A stretch of DNA of 15,419 bases, taken from NCBI GenBank assembly GCA_028688535.1, contig JAQTXY010000009.1:1-15419 (forward strand), given 5' to 3'. Below are positions 1-7,510 of this stretch, one piece after another. The notes below the pieces were generated by a model. The model made no database searches, was not told where the DNA came from, and saw nothing but the letters and a program-made list of their open reading frames with translations. Made by a program: the position numbers and the translations under genes. Each line of letters begins with the position of its first letter. The stretch's first letter is position 1. The DNA comes from Methanothrix sp. Its GTDB lineage: Archaea > Halobacteriota > Methanosarcinia > Methanotrichales > Methanotrichaceae.

Positions 1-1
1 T

Positions 2-240
2 GGTATGCTCCGGCCCTAGCGCCTTCTCGTCGATTGCGAGCGCCCTCTCGAAGCATCTTTTTGCGCCCTCGAGGTCGCCCTGATCTTTCAGCACCGATCC
101 GAGGTTGTTGACTCTTATGGCCACGCTGGTATGCTCCGTCCCGAGCGTCTTCTCGCCGATGGCAAGCGCCCTCTCTAGCACAGCCCTGGCTGACGAAAGC
201 TCCATTCGATTATTCAGATATCTGCCGAGGTTATTCAGGG
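2..240 (-). repeat. 126-bp direct repeat encoding 42-residue TPR units
   Basis: The same ten bases (gtatgctccg) occur at 3-12 and 129-138, exactly 126 bp apart, and the flanking bases are also similar. On the coding (minus) strand this gives consecutive 42-residue TPR units ending in LG.EHT. Spacing and phase match NB-ARC-associated TPR arrays. More copies probably lie beyond the left edge. Confidence 0.8.
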
Positions 241-1756
241 GATTTGCCGTTTCTTGTGGTGAGAGTTCCAGCTTTTCTGCATGCTCCGCTGCATAAAATG
301 CGTGAGAGGAAAGCTTTGAGCACTTCTCCCAGGTATCCTGGTCTAATTGACTGAAAGAGAATGCTTCGTTCACCAGCTTCAATGCAGATTCTGCCCATAT
401 CTTCTGTCTTTCATTGCTCAATTTATCCTGAACAACCGCCTGCACCAGCCTGTGGACAGAGATCTGACTATCAGCCACATTGATCAGCGAATACTTTTTT
501 GAAACTGCAATGCATTCATCGAATTCGCCGGTATCCTGCACGCAGGAGGCCAGAGCCGCCGCCAGGTGTTTTGCTCCGTCTTCCAACATCGCCCTCGGAA
601 TCGCATCAGGTGCCATAAATGCACAGAGATTTAGAAGATCTCCTGCGACTGGTCGCTCTTTTTGTACTGCTTGAAAAGAGATCTCCCAGGTGGTGGCTAC
701 CGTATCAGGATAATTCAAGGGTTTGCCGTGCTTTAGCAACTTCTTCCTATCTTTCTTAAATCGGTCTAGATAGTCTGGGAATGAGATCCCGGTCTCCTTG
801 ATGTAAGCCCCGGCCTGCTCCAAAGCCAGGGGCAAATCCCCCAGCACTCTGGCGAGATTCGTCGCCCCTTTTCTATCATTCTGCCCGGTTCTCTTGAGAA
901 GGAACTCGACTGATTCATCTTGCTTTTCATCTCTCTGAAAGACGCCCACCTCCAGAGTTTTGGCCATCCCGTCCCAGACAGATAATCGGGAGGTAATTAT
1001 TGCCTGAACACTGCCCGCTACGGGGAGATATCTCATCAAATCGTCCGGCTTTTGGGCATTGTCAAATACGAGCAGCCAGTTGGAGCTGCCTTCGTTTTCC
1101 AGCCAGCGCTTCACAGATTTTACTGTCTGCTCGGTATCCCTCAAGTTCCATCCGGGCAGCTTGAGGTCCTCGGCAATTCCAACATAGTCATCAAGAAGCG
1201 TTGATGGCTCTTCAGAGCGCAGCCACCAGACGTACTTGAAATTGTTTTCAGGTCTATGGGCATGCTGCAATACGATCTGTGTTTTGCCCATGCCACCGTT
1301 GCCGACCAGGGCGAAGATCTTGGGGCTGGAGGCGGCTTGAATGAGGGATTGATGAAGCTCATCCAGAAATTTCTCGCGACCTGTGAAGTTTGGATTGGGG
1401 TGATATGGGACTCTAATAAGCTTTTCAGGAATTTCTGACGCGCTATCTGAATGATTGTTATTATTATGATTATCAGGCTTGTTTTCGGAGTTTTTTTTTG
1501 GTTTAAGCCAATTTATTATTCTAGATCCATATCGGATAATACATAAAAATAGTCCGCCCAATATGGCAAGACTCTGCAAAACTGCAGAATTCTCGTTTAG
1601 GATTCGGTAAAAGTCATTATAAATGCCTTGAAACGACTCACAGATAGCATCTAAATCGGGGCCAATGTTACTATTATTGGCAAATGACGGCATAAGTAGG
1701 ACTAAAAAATAGAGCAAAAGAGCAAGAAATATCCTCAAACGCCATCCATCTACCAT
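2..1756 (-). CDS. Membrane-anchored NB-ARC/TPR STAND ATPase, 3' end outside the window
   Basis: About 585 codons are visible from ATG at 1756; the frame is open to the window edge, so the C-terminus is missing. Residues about 5-25 are strongly hydrophobic (signal-like), a short loop follows, and residues about 60-77 form a second membrane segment. A Lys-rich and Asn-rich linker comes next (about 80-108). The NB-ARC ATPase follows: P-loop GNGGMGKT at about 152-159, Walker B-like LLVFDNA near 228-234, and a GLPL-type motif (DLPLALEQAGAYI) near 307-319, then a winged-helix-like stretch. From about residue 480 there are kinesin-light-chain-type TPRs of 42 residues (NNLG..., ALAI.EK.LG.EHT), which probably continue past the edge. 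STAND proteins of this build are signal-sensing NTPase switches that oligomerise on ligand binding. The predicted topology puts the ATPase and TPRs in the cytosol. An upstream in-frame TTG (1777) is a less likely start. The specific trigger and output cannot be read from the sequence. Confidence 0.88.
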   Translation of the reverse strand, partial: MVDGWRLRIFLALLLYFLVLLMPSFANNSNIGPDLDAICESFQGIYNDFYRILNENSAVLQSLAILGGLFLCIIRYGSRIINWLKPKKNSENKPDNHNNNNHSDSASEIPEKLIRVPYHPNPNFTGREKFLDELHQSLIQAASSPKIFALVGNGGMGKTQIVLQHAHRPENNFKYVWWLRSEEPSTLLDDYVGIAEDLKLPGWNLRDTEQTVKSVKRWLENEGSSNWLLVFDNAQKPDDLMRYLPVAGSVQAIITSRLSVWDGMAKTLEVGVFQRDEKQDESVEFLLKRTGQNDRKGATNLARVLGDLPLALEQAGAYIKETGISFPDYLDRFKKDRKKLLKHGKPLNYPDTVATTWEISFQAVQKERPVAGDLLNLCAFMAPDAIPRAMLEDGAKHLAAALASCVQDTGEFDECIAVSKKYSLINVADSQISVHRLVQAVVQDKLSNERQKIWAESALKLVNEAFSFSQLDQDTWEKCSKLSSHAFYAAEHAEKLELSPQETANPLNNLGRYLNNRMELSSARAVLERALAIGEKTLGTEHTSVAIRVNNLGSVLKDQGDLEGAKRCFERALAIDEKALGPEHT

Positions 1757-1807
1757 CGCACAGATCTCTTCATTCAATACACAAAAAGATTTGCTTCCAG
1801 TGGGCTC

Positions 1808-1830
1808 AATAAAATCTAAAAATTAAACAG
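1808..1830 (-). promoter_or_regulatory. Possible TATA-like promoter for the STAND ATPase gene
   Basis: The minus strand reads GTTTAATTTTTAGATTTTAT here, an A/T-rich box about 60 nt before the ATG at 1756. It sits in the 137-nt gap after the small ORF. A purine stretch (GAAGAG) lies about 8 nt before the ATG. This is based on composition and position only. Confidence 0.3.
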
Positions 1831-1893
1831 CGACCTCCGCCGTCTGCCCTATCGAAAAGAAAAATAGATATGAATCTATTGCTATCTGAATCA

Positions 1894-2055
1894 TCACTCA
1901 GGAAATAGCCGCTTGAGCCGATCGAAAATCTCGTCATGCCTTTCTTTGGTTATGACCCAGGCAATTTTGCCGTGGATGTCTGTAGCTCCCCCATACGGCA
2001 TCTGGTTCTTGCTTGGATCGTAATATTGCCCTACTACATCTTCTTCCGTTTCCAT
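1894..2055 (-). CDS. Unrecognised 53-aa protein downstream of rfcL
   Basis: ATG at 2055-2053 and TGA at 1896-1894 enclose 53 codons. The product starts METEEDVVGQYYDP and ends in an amphipathic, charged helix (ERHDEIFDRLKRLFPE). It has no signal peptide, membrane segment or Cys motif. The gene begins 29 nt after the rfcL stop and carries AGGAT about 8 nt before the ATG, so it may be the last gene of the rfcL transcript. Support for coding: a plausible ribosome site, same strand as rfcL, and a non-repetitive, soluble-looking composition. I do not recognise the family, and the short length leaves a real chance that it is not translated. Confidence 0.5.
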   Translation of the reverse strand: METEEDVVGQYYDPSKNQMPYGGATDIHGKIAWVITKERHDEIFDRLKRLFPE

Positions 2056-2084
2056 CTTGACATCCTGTTGGGATTTATCGATCT

Positions 2085-3755
2085 CTAAAAGTCAAAAAGC
2101 GACTTCTGCCTCTTTCCCGTCGCCGCTGGGGTCTTCTTCTCAGCCTTCCCCTCGCTCTCCGCCTTCTTCGGCCTTCCCCTCTTGCGGCCCTCGGGCTTGG
2201 CCGCGCTCCCCGGCTGGCTTTCGGGAGCCGCCGCAGGCTCCTCCGGCTGGGGCCCGACCGCCGGTGCAGCCTCCACCCTAAGTGGCTCCGCCTCCACCGC
2301 GCTTGCCTTCGCAGCTTTGACTATTACTTCCTCAGTCACGCCCGCGCCCACCGGCACAGCGCTCGCATCCGCCTGCGCTGCCTGCGTCTGCCCCGACACA
2401 GCTCTCGTCAGCGGTGTGCCCCCCAGCGGCTGCTGCGCCGTGCCTGTGCCGTGCCAGGAGAGTTCAATCTCCTGAAACTCCTCAGCCGCCCGCATCTTCA
2501 TGGCCTCCTCGAAGATGTTCTGCACCTTCTTGGTGGAGGTGGTGCTGCCCAGCAGAAGCGCTATCTCATCAGCATCCAATTCCAGCTCTGCAGCCAGGGG
2601 TACGGCCTTCTTCTTGTCGGCTAAAAGATGCCCCACAAAATCCATCAGCTCCGCCCGAACGAATGCTGCAGAAACATGGCAATGGCGGCCTATTTTCTTG
2701 GCAGCCGAGTCACGAATGTTGCGGGCCTTCTTGGTCTGGCCCATGCGCCTCCAGCGGCTGGGAGGCCGGAAAGCCACGTAGCCGTGCCGGGCTGCAGCTT
2801 TTGCGGCCTGCACCCCGCCCGTCATGAGAAAGCCGGCATAGCGCCACAGTCCATAGTTCTGCCGAACACGCACCCGGCCCAAGAAGACATCCGCCCGCGC
2901 CAGCCGCTCATAACCCTGCCAGAGATCTTCGCCCTTGTAGGCGAGCGGCAGGTTCTCGTCCACCCAGTTGATGAGATCTTCCGGGCTCTCATCCAGATCG
3001 TAAGAGGCCTGCAGGGCTTCCTGGGCACTATTGCCTTTGAAGATGACCTCCAGTACCTTGAAGATGGACGACTTGACATCCCGCTCAGCCGTGGCCACAT
3101 CCTCCAGTGCGAGTGAGGTCTGGCCCTGGGCGGCGGCCTGCAGATCATTCACCCCGGAGCGCATGTCTCCTCCGGCCCGCTCGGCAATCATCATCAGGGC
3201 ATTAGCATCGCATTCCACACCCTCCGCCCGGCAGATCTCCCGCAGAGCCTGGGCGATGGTGGTGGAGCGCACGGAGCGGAACTGTATGCCCTTGGCCGCA
3301 TCCCGCAAGGGCTTTTCCATATCATAATACTCATTGGCGATGAGAAGAACAGGCTGGCGGGTATCCTTGACCAGACGCAGCATGGCCGACGCTCCCCCCC
3401 GGTCGGCAGTGCCGTGCAAATTGTCCGCCTCATCTAAAATAACCAGCCGCGGCTTGCCTGAGAATGTCATGGAGCGCGAAGCAGGTCCGGCAATCTTCTG
3501 GATCATGCCTGCCGTGCGGGCATCTGAGGCATTCATCTCAATGTAGTCCCAGTCAAATTCGCGCGCCAGAGCCAGAGCCGCCGAGGTCTTGCCCGTTCCC
3601 GCCGGTCCGTAGAGGATGACGGCACCCGTGATGGGCGAGCCCCTCTCCCAGGATGCCGCCCAGGCGCGCAAATCCTCTATGGCCTTGCCGTTTCCTAAAA
3701 CCTGTTTGAGCGTATCCGGCCGGTACTTCTCAGTCCACTTCACCGCAGGGGGCAT
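2085..3755 (-). CDS. rfcL: Replication factor C large subunit (clamp loader)
   Basis: This is the large subunit of the archaeal clamp loader, which with RfcS loads the PCNA sliding clamp at primer-template junctions using ATP. The 556-aa product starts MPPAVKWTEKYRPDTL, the usual RFC N-terminus. Walker A (GPAGTGKT) is at about 50-57, Walker B (VILDEADN) at about 105-112, and an SxxAS-like AAA+ lid region follows. The last residues, QKSLFDF, are a PCNA-interacting (PIP) box at the extreme C-terminus. Residues about 440-545 form a low-complexity Ala/Pro/Glu/Lys linker, so the protein is longer than typical family members of about 480 aa. The start is set by GAGG six nt before the ATG. Only 12 nt separate it from the upstream flavoprotein gene, so the two are probably cotranscribed. 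Confidence 0.96.
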   Translation of the reverse strand: MPPAVKWTEKYRPDTLKQVLGNGKAIEDLRAWAASWERGSPITGAVILYGPAGTGKTSAALALAREFDWDYIEMNASDARTAGMIQKIAGPASRSMTFSGKPRLVILDEADNLHGTADRGGASAMLRLVKDTRQPVLLIANEYYDMEKPLRDAAKGIQFRSVRSTTIAQALREICRAEGVECDANALMMIAERAGGDMRSGVNDLQAAAQGQTSLALEDVATAERDVKSSIFKVLEVIFKGNSAQEALQASYDLDESPEDLINWVDENLPLAYKGEDLWQGYERLARADVFLGRVRVRQNYGLWRYAGFLMTGGVQAAKAAARHGYVAFRPPSRWRRMGQTKKARNIRDSAAKKIGRHCHVSAAFVRAELMDFVGHLLADKKKAVPLAAELELDADEIALLLGSTTSTKKVQNIFEEAMKMRAAEEFQEIELSWHGTGTAQQPLGGTPLTRAVSGQTQAAQADASAVPVGAGVTEEVIVKAAKASAVEAEPLRVEAAPAVGPQPEEPAAAPESQPGSAAKPEGRKRGRPKKAESEGKAEKKTPAATGKRQKSLFDF

Positions 3756-3767
3756 TTTGCCTCAGAA

Positions 3768-4196
3768 CTACCAGACGCCTTCCCTGCCGGTCATCTCCTC
3801 AATCTCAATCTCCCAGATGGTCATGGGCATCCTCTCCAACTCCTCGCGGGAGAACTTCTTGCCGCCATGCCCGCCCTGGCCCTTCTGGGTGAAGGCGTCA
3901 AACATCTTCTGTTTGGCCTCAACGCTATCCGACAGACGGCTGATGCCCGAGACTACGACGCTGCACCATCTCTCCTTTTCTAAAACATCAATCTGAAAAC
4001 AGACTCGGGGATTATCTGTGACATACTCCACCTTCTTTCCATTGCCCCGAGAGTGAAGGTAGATCTTGCCGTCTTGATAGACATAGGACATGGGAACGAC
4101 ATAAGGCCGATCGTCTTTAGACAGCCCCAGCCGGCCGTATCTGACTGCAGAAAGAAGACTCGTGCACTCATCTCTAGATAGATCCCTGGGCTTCAT
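3768..4196 (-). CDS. Pyridoxamine 5'-phosphate oxidase-like FMN-binding split-barrel protein
   Basis: A 142-aa protein with the pattern of the small PNPOx-like / nitroimidazole-resistance-like flavin-binding proteins: an N-terminal helix (LSRDECTSLLSAVRYGRLGLS), then strands with RPYVVPMSYVYQDGKIYLHS, a GNGKKVEYVTDNPRVCFQID segment, and SVVVSGISRLSD. Family members are cytosolic and usually bind FMN or a related cofactor as dimers; the substrate of this one is unknown. It is not the full-length PdxH biosynthetic enzyme. It precedes rfcL by 12 nt. No Shine-Dalgarno sequence is visible before the ATG, but an A/T-rich box lies about 29 nt upstream, consistent with a leaderless transcript that includes rfcL. 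Confidence 0.85.
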   Translation of the reverse strand: MKPRDLSRDECTSLLSAVRYGRLGLSKDDRPYVVPMSYVYQDGKIYLHSRGNGKKVEYVTDNPRVCFQIDVLEKERWCSVVVSGISRLSDSVEAKQKMFDAFTQKGQGGHGGKKFSREELERMPMTIWEIEIEEMTGREGVW

Positions 4197-4217
4197 AGCG
4201 GCAAAATTAGTCTCTCA

Positions 4218-4233
4218 TGCATTTTTAGTTTTT
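4218..4233 (-). promoter_or_regulatory. TATA-like box of the flavoprotein-rfcL transcript
   Basis: The minus strand reads AAAAACTAAAAATG here, centred about 29 nt before the ATG at 4196. The ATG lacks a Shine-Dalgarno sequence, as expected if transcription begins at or near the start codon. Confidence 0.4.
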
Positions 4234-4251
4234 GCCTTCTGAGTGTGCTCT

Positions 4252-4494
4252 TCATGACCGGCCTGAAAAGAAAGCGCCCGCAATTAGCAGGATCATGCCT
4301 AAAGCAATCATGGGCACGCCCGGAAAGGCCGTCTCTACCTGGAACTTGGTAGCCCCTGCCTCTGCGCCGATCAGCTTGAAGCTCTCGCTTTGCATCTCTC
4401 CGCCCTGACTCTCCATCACCTGCACCCCCACCAGAGCGATTCCGGTGAGAATTACCAGCACCCCCATTGCCGCAGCTAAATTCACGTTAACCAT
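4252..4494 (-). CDS. Small membrane protein with two predicted transmembrane helices, unknown function
   Basis: An 80-aa product starting MVNVNLAAAMG. A hydrophobic helix covers about residues 6-27 and a second covers about 58-76 (PGVPMIALGMILLIAGAFF). Between them is a polar loop of about 30 residues rich in Gly, Glu and Ser. The frame can be extended upstream to 4833, but that would run through pycA and across the promoter. The ATG at 4494 has GGGGATC about 7 nt before it and is preferred. The gene diverges from pycA and precedes the flavoprotein gene by 55 nt on the same strand. I do not recognise the family. The design (helix, short exposed loop, helix) resembles small accessory membrane proteins, but that is only shape. 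Confidence 0.7.
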   Translation of the reverse strand: MVNVNLAAAMGVLVILTGIALVGVQVMESQGGEMQSESFKLIGAEAGATKFQVETAFPGVPMIALGMILLIAGAFFSGRS

Positions 4495-4510
4495 TGTAGA
4501 TCCCCTTCTC

Positions 4511-4542
4511 AGTAAAATATTTAGCGCTATAGATATAATGCT
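4511..4542. promoter_or_regulatory. Divergent promoter shared by pycA and the 80-aa membrane protein
   Basis: The A/T-rich core TATAGATATAAT (4528-4539) reads as a TATA-like box on both strands. On the plus strand it would start transcription near 4560, giving a leader of about 35 nt to the pycA ATG at 4597. On the minus strand the same region, or AAATATTTTA at 4512-4521, would serve the gene starting at 4494. Its position also argues against the upstream pycA ATG at 4543. Confidence 0.5.
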
Positions 4543-4596
4543 TTGCCTACTATTATGCCAAAAAGGTTTTACCCTGGCAGCGTCTTTCAACAGGGA

Positions 4597-6081
4597 ATGT
4601 TCAACAAGATCCTGATCGCCAACCGGGGAGAGATTGCCATCCGGGTGATGCGCGCCTGCCGGGAACTGGGCATCTCGACAGTGGCCGTCTACTCCGCAGC
4701 TGACAAGAACGCCCTTTTCGCCAAATACGCAGACGAAGCAGTATTCATCGGGCCGGCCCCCTCCCGCCAGAGTTACTTGAGGATAGACAATATCATCAAA
4801 GCAGCGCTTGATACCGGTGCTCAGGCCATCCATCCCGGCTATGGCTTTCTTTCTGAGAATACAAACTTCGCTGCTGCGTGCGTTGAGAACGGCATCGTCT
4901 TCATAGGCCCACCGTCCTCTTCTATCGATGCCATGGGCTCCAAGATCACCGCCCGACAGACCATGAAAGAAGCGGGTGTACCAATTGTGCCCGGCATCGA
5001 GGAGGGCATCAGCGATCCTGATGTTGCCGTCGATATCGCAGAAAACATAGGCTTCCCTATTATCCTCAAGCCGGCAGCGGGCGGCGGTGGAATTGGCATG
5101 AAGATTGTGCAGAGTCGTGAGGAGCTCTTGCCCGCCTTAACCTCATCCCAATCAGTGGCCCGAAGCGCATTTGGTGATGACACCATTTATATCGAAAAAT
5201 ACCTGACTGAACCCAGACACATCGAGTTTCAGGTCCTGGCCGACAATTATGGAAAGACCATATATGTCTCAGACCGGGAGTGCTCCATCCAGCGCCGCCA
5301 TCAAAAGCTGATCGAGGAGTCTCCTTCGCCTGTTATGACTGAGGAATTGCGCGAGAGGATGGGCTCCATCGCCGTTAAGGCTGCCAAAGCTATCGGCTAT
5401 TCCAGTGCCGGCACAGTGGAGTTCATGTACTCGCGCGGCGACTTCTACTTCCTGGAGATGAATACCCGCCTGCAGGTAGAGCATCCCATCACTGAGATGG
5501 TAACCGGCGTGGACTTGGCCAAAGAGCAAATAAGGGTTGCAGCGGGCTATCCCCTCGGCTATGATCAGTGCGATATGAAGATCAGAGGCTGGGCGATCGA
5601 ATGCCGCATAAATGCAGAGGACCCGCTAAATGATTTCGCTCCATGCCCAGGAAAGATCAAGCGATACCGCAGTCCGGGCGGTCCGGGCATAAGAGTGGAT
5701 AGTGGAGTTTATACCGGCTACGTCATCCCGCCCTATTACGACTCTCTGATCTCCAAACTGGTGGCCCATGGCAAAGACCGCAAAGAGGCCATCGCCAGAA
5801 TGGAGCGCGCTCTTTATGAGTACATCATTGTGGGAGTTAAGACCAATCTAATATTCCACAAAGCGGTTCTGCGAAATAAGAGATTTCGCAGTGGCGATAT
5901 AAACACTCATTTCATCAAGGATGAGAATATCGTTGAGGCGGTTAAAGTCGTGGCCGTAGAGGATTATGAAAAGGGCATGTCTCTGGCTTCGGCTCTAGGT
6001 GCGGACAACCGGCAGATTGCGGCCGTAGCCGCCGCCGTGGGATCCTACCTCAGCCAGAATCGTTCCGAGGAGAAGAGCTGA
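4597..6081 (+). CDS. pycA: Pyruvate carboxylase subunit A (biotin carboxylase)
   Basis: This subunit carboxylates the biotin carried by the PycB partner using ATP and bicarbonate; together they make oxaloacetate from pyruvate for the incomplete TCA cycle of methanogens. The 494-aa product starts [20 protein letters not shown], the classic biotin carboxylase N-terminus. It has the Gly-rich ATP-binding loop [50 protein letters not shown], and the catalytic stretch [20 protein letters not shown]. The length fits the stand-alone subunit; no biotinyl domain is present. An in-frame ATG at 4543 would add 18 residues unlike the family and lies in the promoter. The birA gene begins 2 nt after the stop, the arrangement known in other methanogens and the main reason to call this pyruvate rather than acetyl-CoA carboxylase. 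No pycB is in the window. Confidence 0.93.
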   Translation: MFNKILIANRGEIAIRVMRACRELGISTVAVYSAADKNALFAKYADEAVFIGPAPSRQSYLRIDNIIKAALDTGAQAIHPGYGFLSENTNFAAACVENGIVFIGPPSSSIDAMGSKITARQTMKEAGVPIVPGIEEGISDPDVAVDIAENIGFPIILKPAAGGGGIGMKIVQSREELLPALTSSQSVARSAFGDDTIYIEKYLTEPRHIEFQVLADNYGKTIYVSDRECSIQRRHQKLIEESPSPVMTEELRERMGSIAVKAAKAIGYSSAGTVEFMYSRGDFYFLEMNTRLQVEHPITEMVTGVDLAKEQIRVAAGYPLGYDQCDMKIRGWAIECRINAEDPLNDFAPCPGKIKRYRSPGGPGIRVDSGVYTGYVIPPYYDSLISKLVAHGKDRKEAIARMERALYEYIIVGVKTNLIFHKAVLRNKRFRSGDINTHFIKDENIVEAVKVVAVEDYEKGMSLASALGADNRQIAAVAAAVGSYLSQNRSEEKS

Positions 6082-6083
6082 AG

Positions 6084-7061
6084 GTGGCAGCTCACGATAT
6101 CCTCTCATTCTTGATCTCTGGAGAGTGGGTATCCGGTGAGGAGATGGCCAAGAAGCTTGCCATCTCCCGTGCCGCAGTCTGGAAGCAGGTTCAGATTCTT
6201 CGCCAGAGGGGATACGAGATCTCCTCCTCTACTGGGAAGGGCTATCGATTGACCAAAAAAATCGATCTTTTAGATGCAGATCGCATCTCCCGCAGCCTTA
6301 AGACAAGGTGGCTGGGAAAAGATATGCGCATCTATGACAAGGTTAGCTCCACCAATGCGGCTGCCCTCGCTCTGGTCAGCAGCTATCCCAATGGCACTGT
6401 CATCCTGGCCGAGACCCAGACAGATGGCAGGGGAAGACTCTCTCGACCCTGGGCATCGCCTCCCGGCGGAATCTGGATGAGTCTCGTCTTGAAGCCGATT
6501 ATGCCGCTCAATCATGTCTGCCAGATAAACATGGCTGTAAGTGTGGCACTCTGCAGGGCTCTCTTCTCTCTCTATGGCCTGAATGCCGGCATCAAGTGGC
6601 CCAACGACCTTTTGATCCGGGATCTAAAGATTTGCGGCATACTTATGGAGGTGGGCGCACAGGTAGACCGGCTGGATCATGCCGTGGTGGGACTGGGCCT
6701 CAATGCCAATAATGACCTATCCCAATTTCCCGCTGAATGGAGATCAACCTCTCTGGCGGTAGAGCTAGGCCACGACATCGACCGGTGCGATCTTATCTGT
6801 AGAATTCTTGAGGAGATAGAAGTGGCATATGAAAATATGGGAAGCAATGAGATCTTAAAAGAATGGCGCAGCCGTTCGCTCACCCTGAATCGTCAGGTGC
6901 GCATTACCTCTGCGGCTGGCGATCTGGTAGGCCAAGCCGTGGACCTGGCAGAGGACGGTGCTCTTATCCTTCAAATCGGAGAACAGCAAAAAAGGGTACT
7001 GGCAGGAGACTGTATTCATCTGCGAGCCACTCCAGCTGGGGCGACTGTGGAGGGAAGATGA
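6084..7061 (+). CDS. birA: Biotin--protein ligase with N-terminal helix-turn-helix domain
   Basis: BirA activates biotin to biotinyl-AMP and attaches it to a lysine of the biotin carrier, here most likely PycB. The 325-aa product has an N-terminal winged helix-turn-helix (about 1-60, with SGEEMAKKLAISRAAVWKQVQ), so it may also act as a repressor. The catalytic domain shows SSTN (about 88-91), GRGRLSRPWASPPGGIW (about 115-131), KWPNDLL (about 171-177) and CGILMEV (about 184-190), followed by a small C-terminal SH3-like domain. Translation starts with GTG at 6084, two nt after the pycA stop, with GAGGAG inside the end of pycA. The TGA overlaps the ATG of the next gene by four nt (ATGA). Confidence 0.95.
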   Translation: MAAHDILSFLISGEWVSGEEMAKKLAISRAAVWKQVQILRQRGYEISSSTGKGYRLTKKIDLLDADRISRSLKTRWLGKDMRIYDKVSSTNAAALALVSSYPNGTVILAETQTDGRGRLSRPWASPPGGIWMSLVLKPIMPLNHVCQINMAVSVALCRALFSLYGLNAGIKWPNDLLIRDLKICGILMEVGAQVDRLDHAVVGLGLNANNDLSQFPAEWRSTSLAVELGHDIDRCDLICRILEEIEVAYENMGSNEILKEWRSRSLTLNRQVRITSAAGDLVGQAVDLAEDGALILQIGEQQKRVLAGDCIHLRATPAGATVEGR

Positions 7062-7510
7062 GACCGAGAAAGGTGCGTGGCATTGCCAGGGATACGCTGC
7101 GATTCATCTTAGAGGCATCCCGCTCCTCTCTGCCCGTGGAGTTCGCGGGGCTGCTTCAGGTTGATGAGGAGATCATCACCGAGGTTCTCATACTGCCCGG
7201 CACGGAAAGCTCCCGGATGAGCGCTCTGGTTCGGCTTTACATGCTGCCTAACATGGCAGTGGCAGGCTCAGTGCATAGCCATCCTTCCGGAGACCTCAGG
7301 CCTTCTGAGCAGGACCTCATCTTTTTCTCACGTACTGGTGACTTCAACATCATCGTCGGCCCGCCTTTTGACGAGCAGAGTTTTGCTTGCTACGATGGTG
7401 CGGGAAGGCGGCGCGATCTGGCAATTTTAGATGTTGAGTTTAAGGATAGTGGCTTTGATGAGGACTTTGAAGATGAATTTGATGATCAATTTGGAGAGGA
7501 CCGGCTTTGA
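7058..7510 (+). CDS. JAMM/Mov34-family metalloprotease with acidic C-terminal tail
   Basis: A 150-aa protein with a complete JAMM zinc motif: Glu28 (VEFAGLL), then HSHPSGDLRPSEQD giving His73, His75, Ser83 and Asp86, exactly H-x-H-x7-S-x-x-D. Archaeal and bacterial JAMM enzymes cleave isopeptide bonds of small ubiquitin-like proteins (desampylases) or remove residues from sulfur-carrier proteins; which applies here cannot be told. The last 25 residues (DSGFDEDFEDEFDDQFGED) are almost all acidic or aromatic, an unusual tail. The start ATG overlaps the birA stop (ATGA) and the product stop overlaps the TTG start of ribL, so the gene is translationally coupled in the operon. An upstream in-frame start (6863) would lie inside birA and is rejected. 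Confidence 0.9.
   Translation: MRPRKVRGIARDTLRFILEASRSSLPVEFAGLLQVDEEIITEVLILPGTESSRMSALVRLYMLPNMAVAGSVHSHPSGDLRPSEQDLIFFSRTGDFNIIVGPPFDEQSFACYDGAGRRRDLAILDVEFKDSGFDEDFEDEFDDQFGEDRL

Noticed and set aside
2182-3327. Several plus-strand frames of 97-162 codons opposite rfcL
   Set aside because: All lie antisense to rfcL and have the low-complexity composition of shadows; none shows a domain.
4543-4596. Earlier ATG of pycA, adding 18 residues
   Set aside because: It sits right after the TATA-like box, before the expected transcription start, and the family begins [12 protein letters not shown].
4495-4833. Upstream extension of the 80-aa membrane-protein frame to 193 codons
   Set aside because: The extra residues lie antisense to pycA and across the divergent promoter. 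The ATG at 4494 has a good ribosome site and starts the hydrophobic helix.
6863-7057. 65-codon N-terminal extension of the JAMM gene
   Set aside because: It lies inside birA, while the ATG at 7058 overlaps the birA stop in the usual coupled way.
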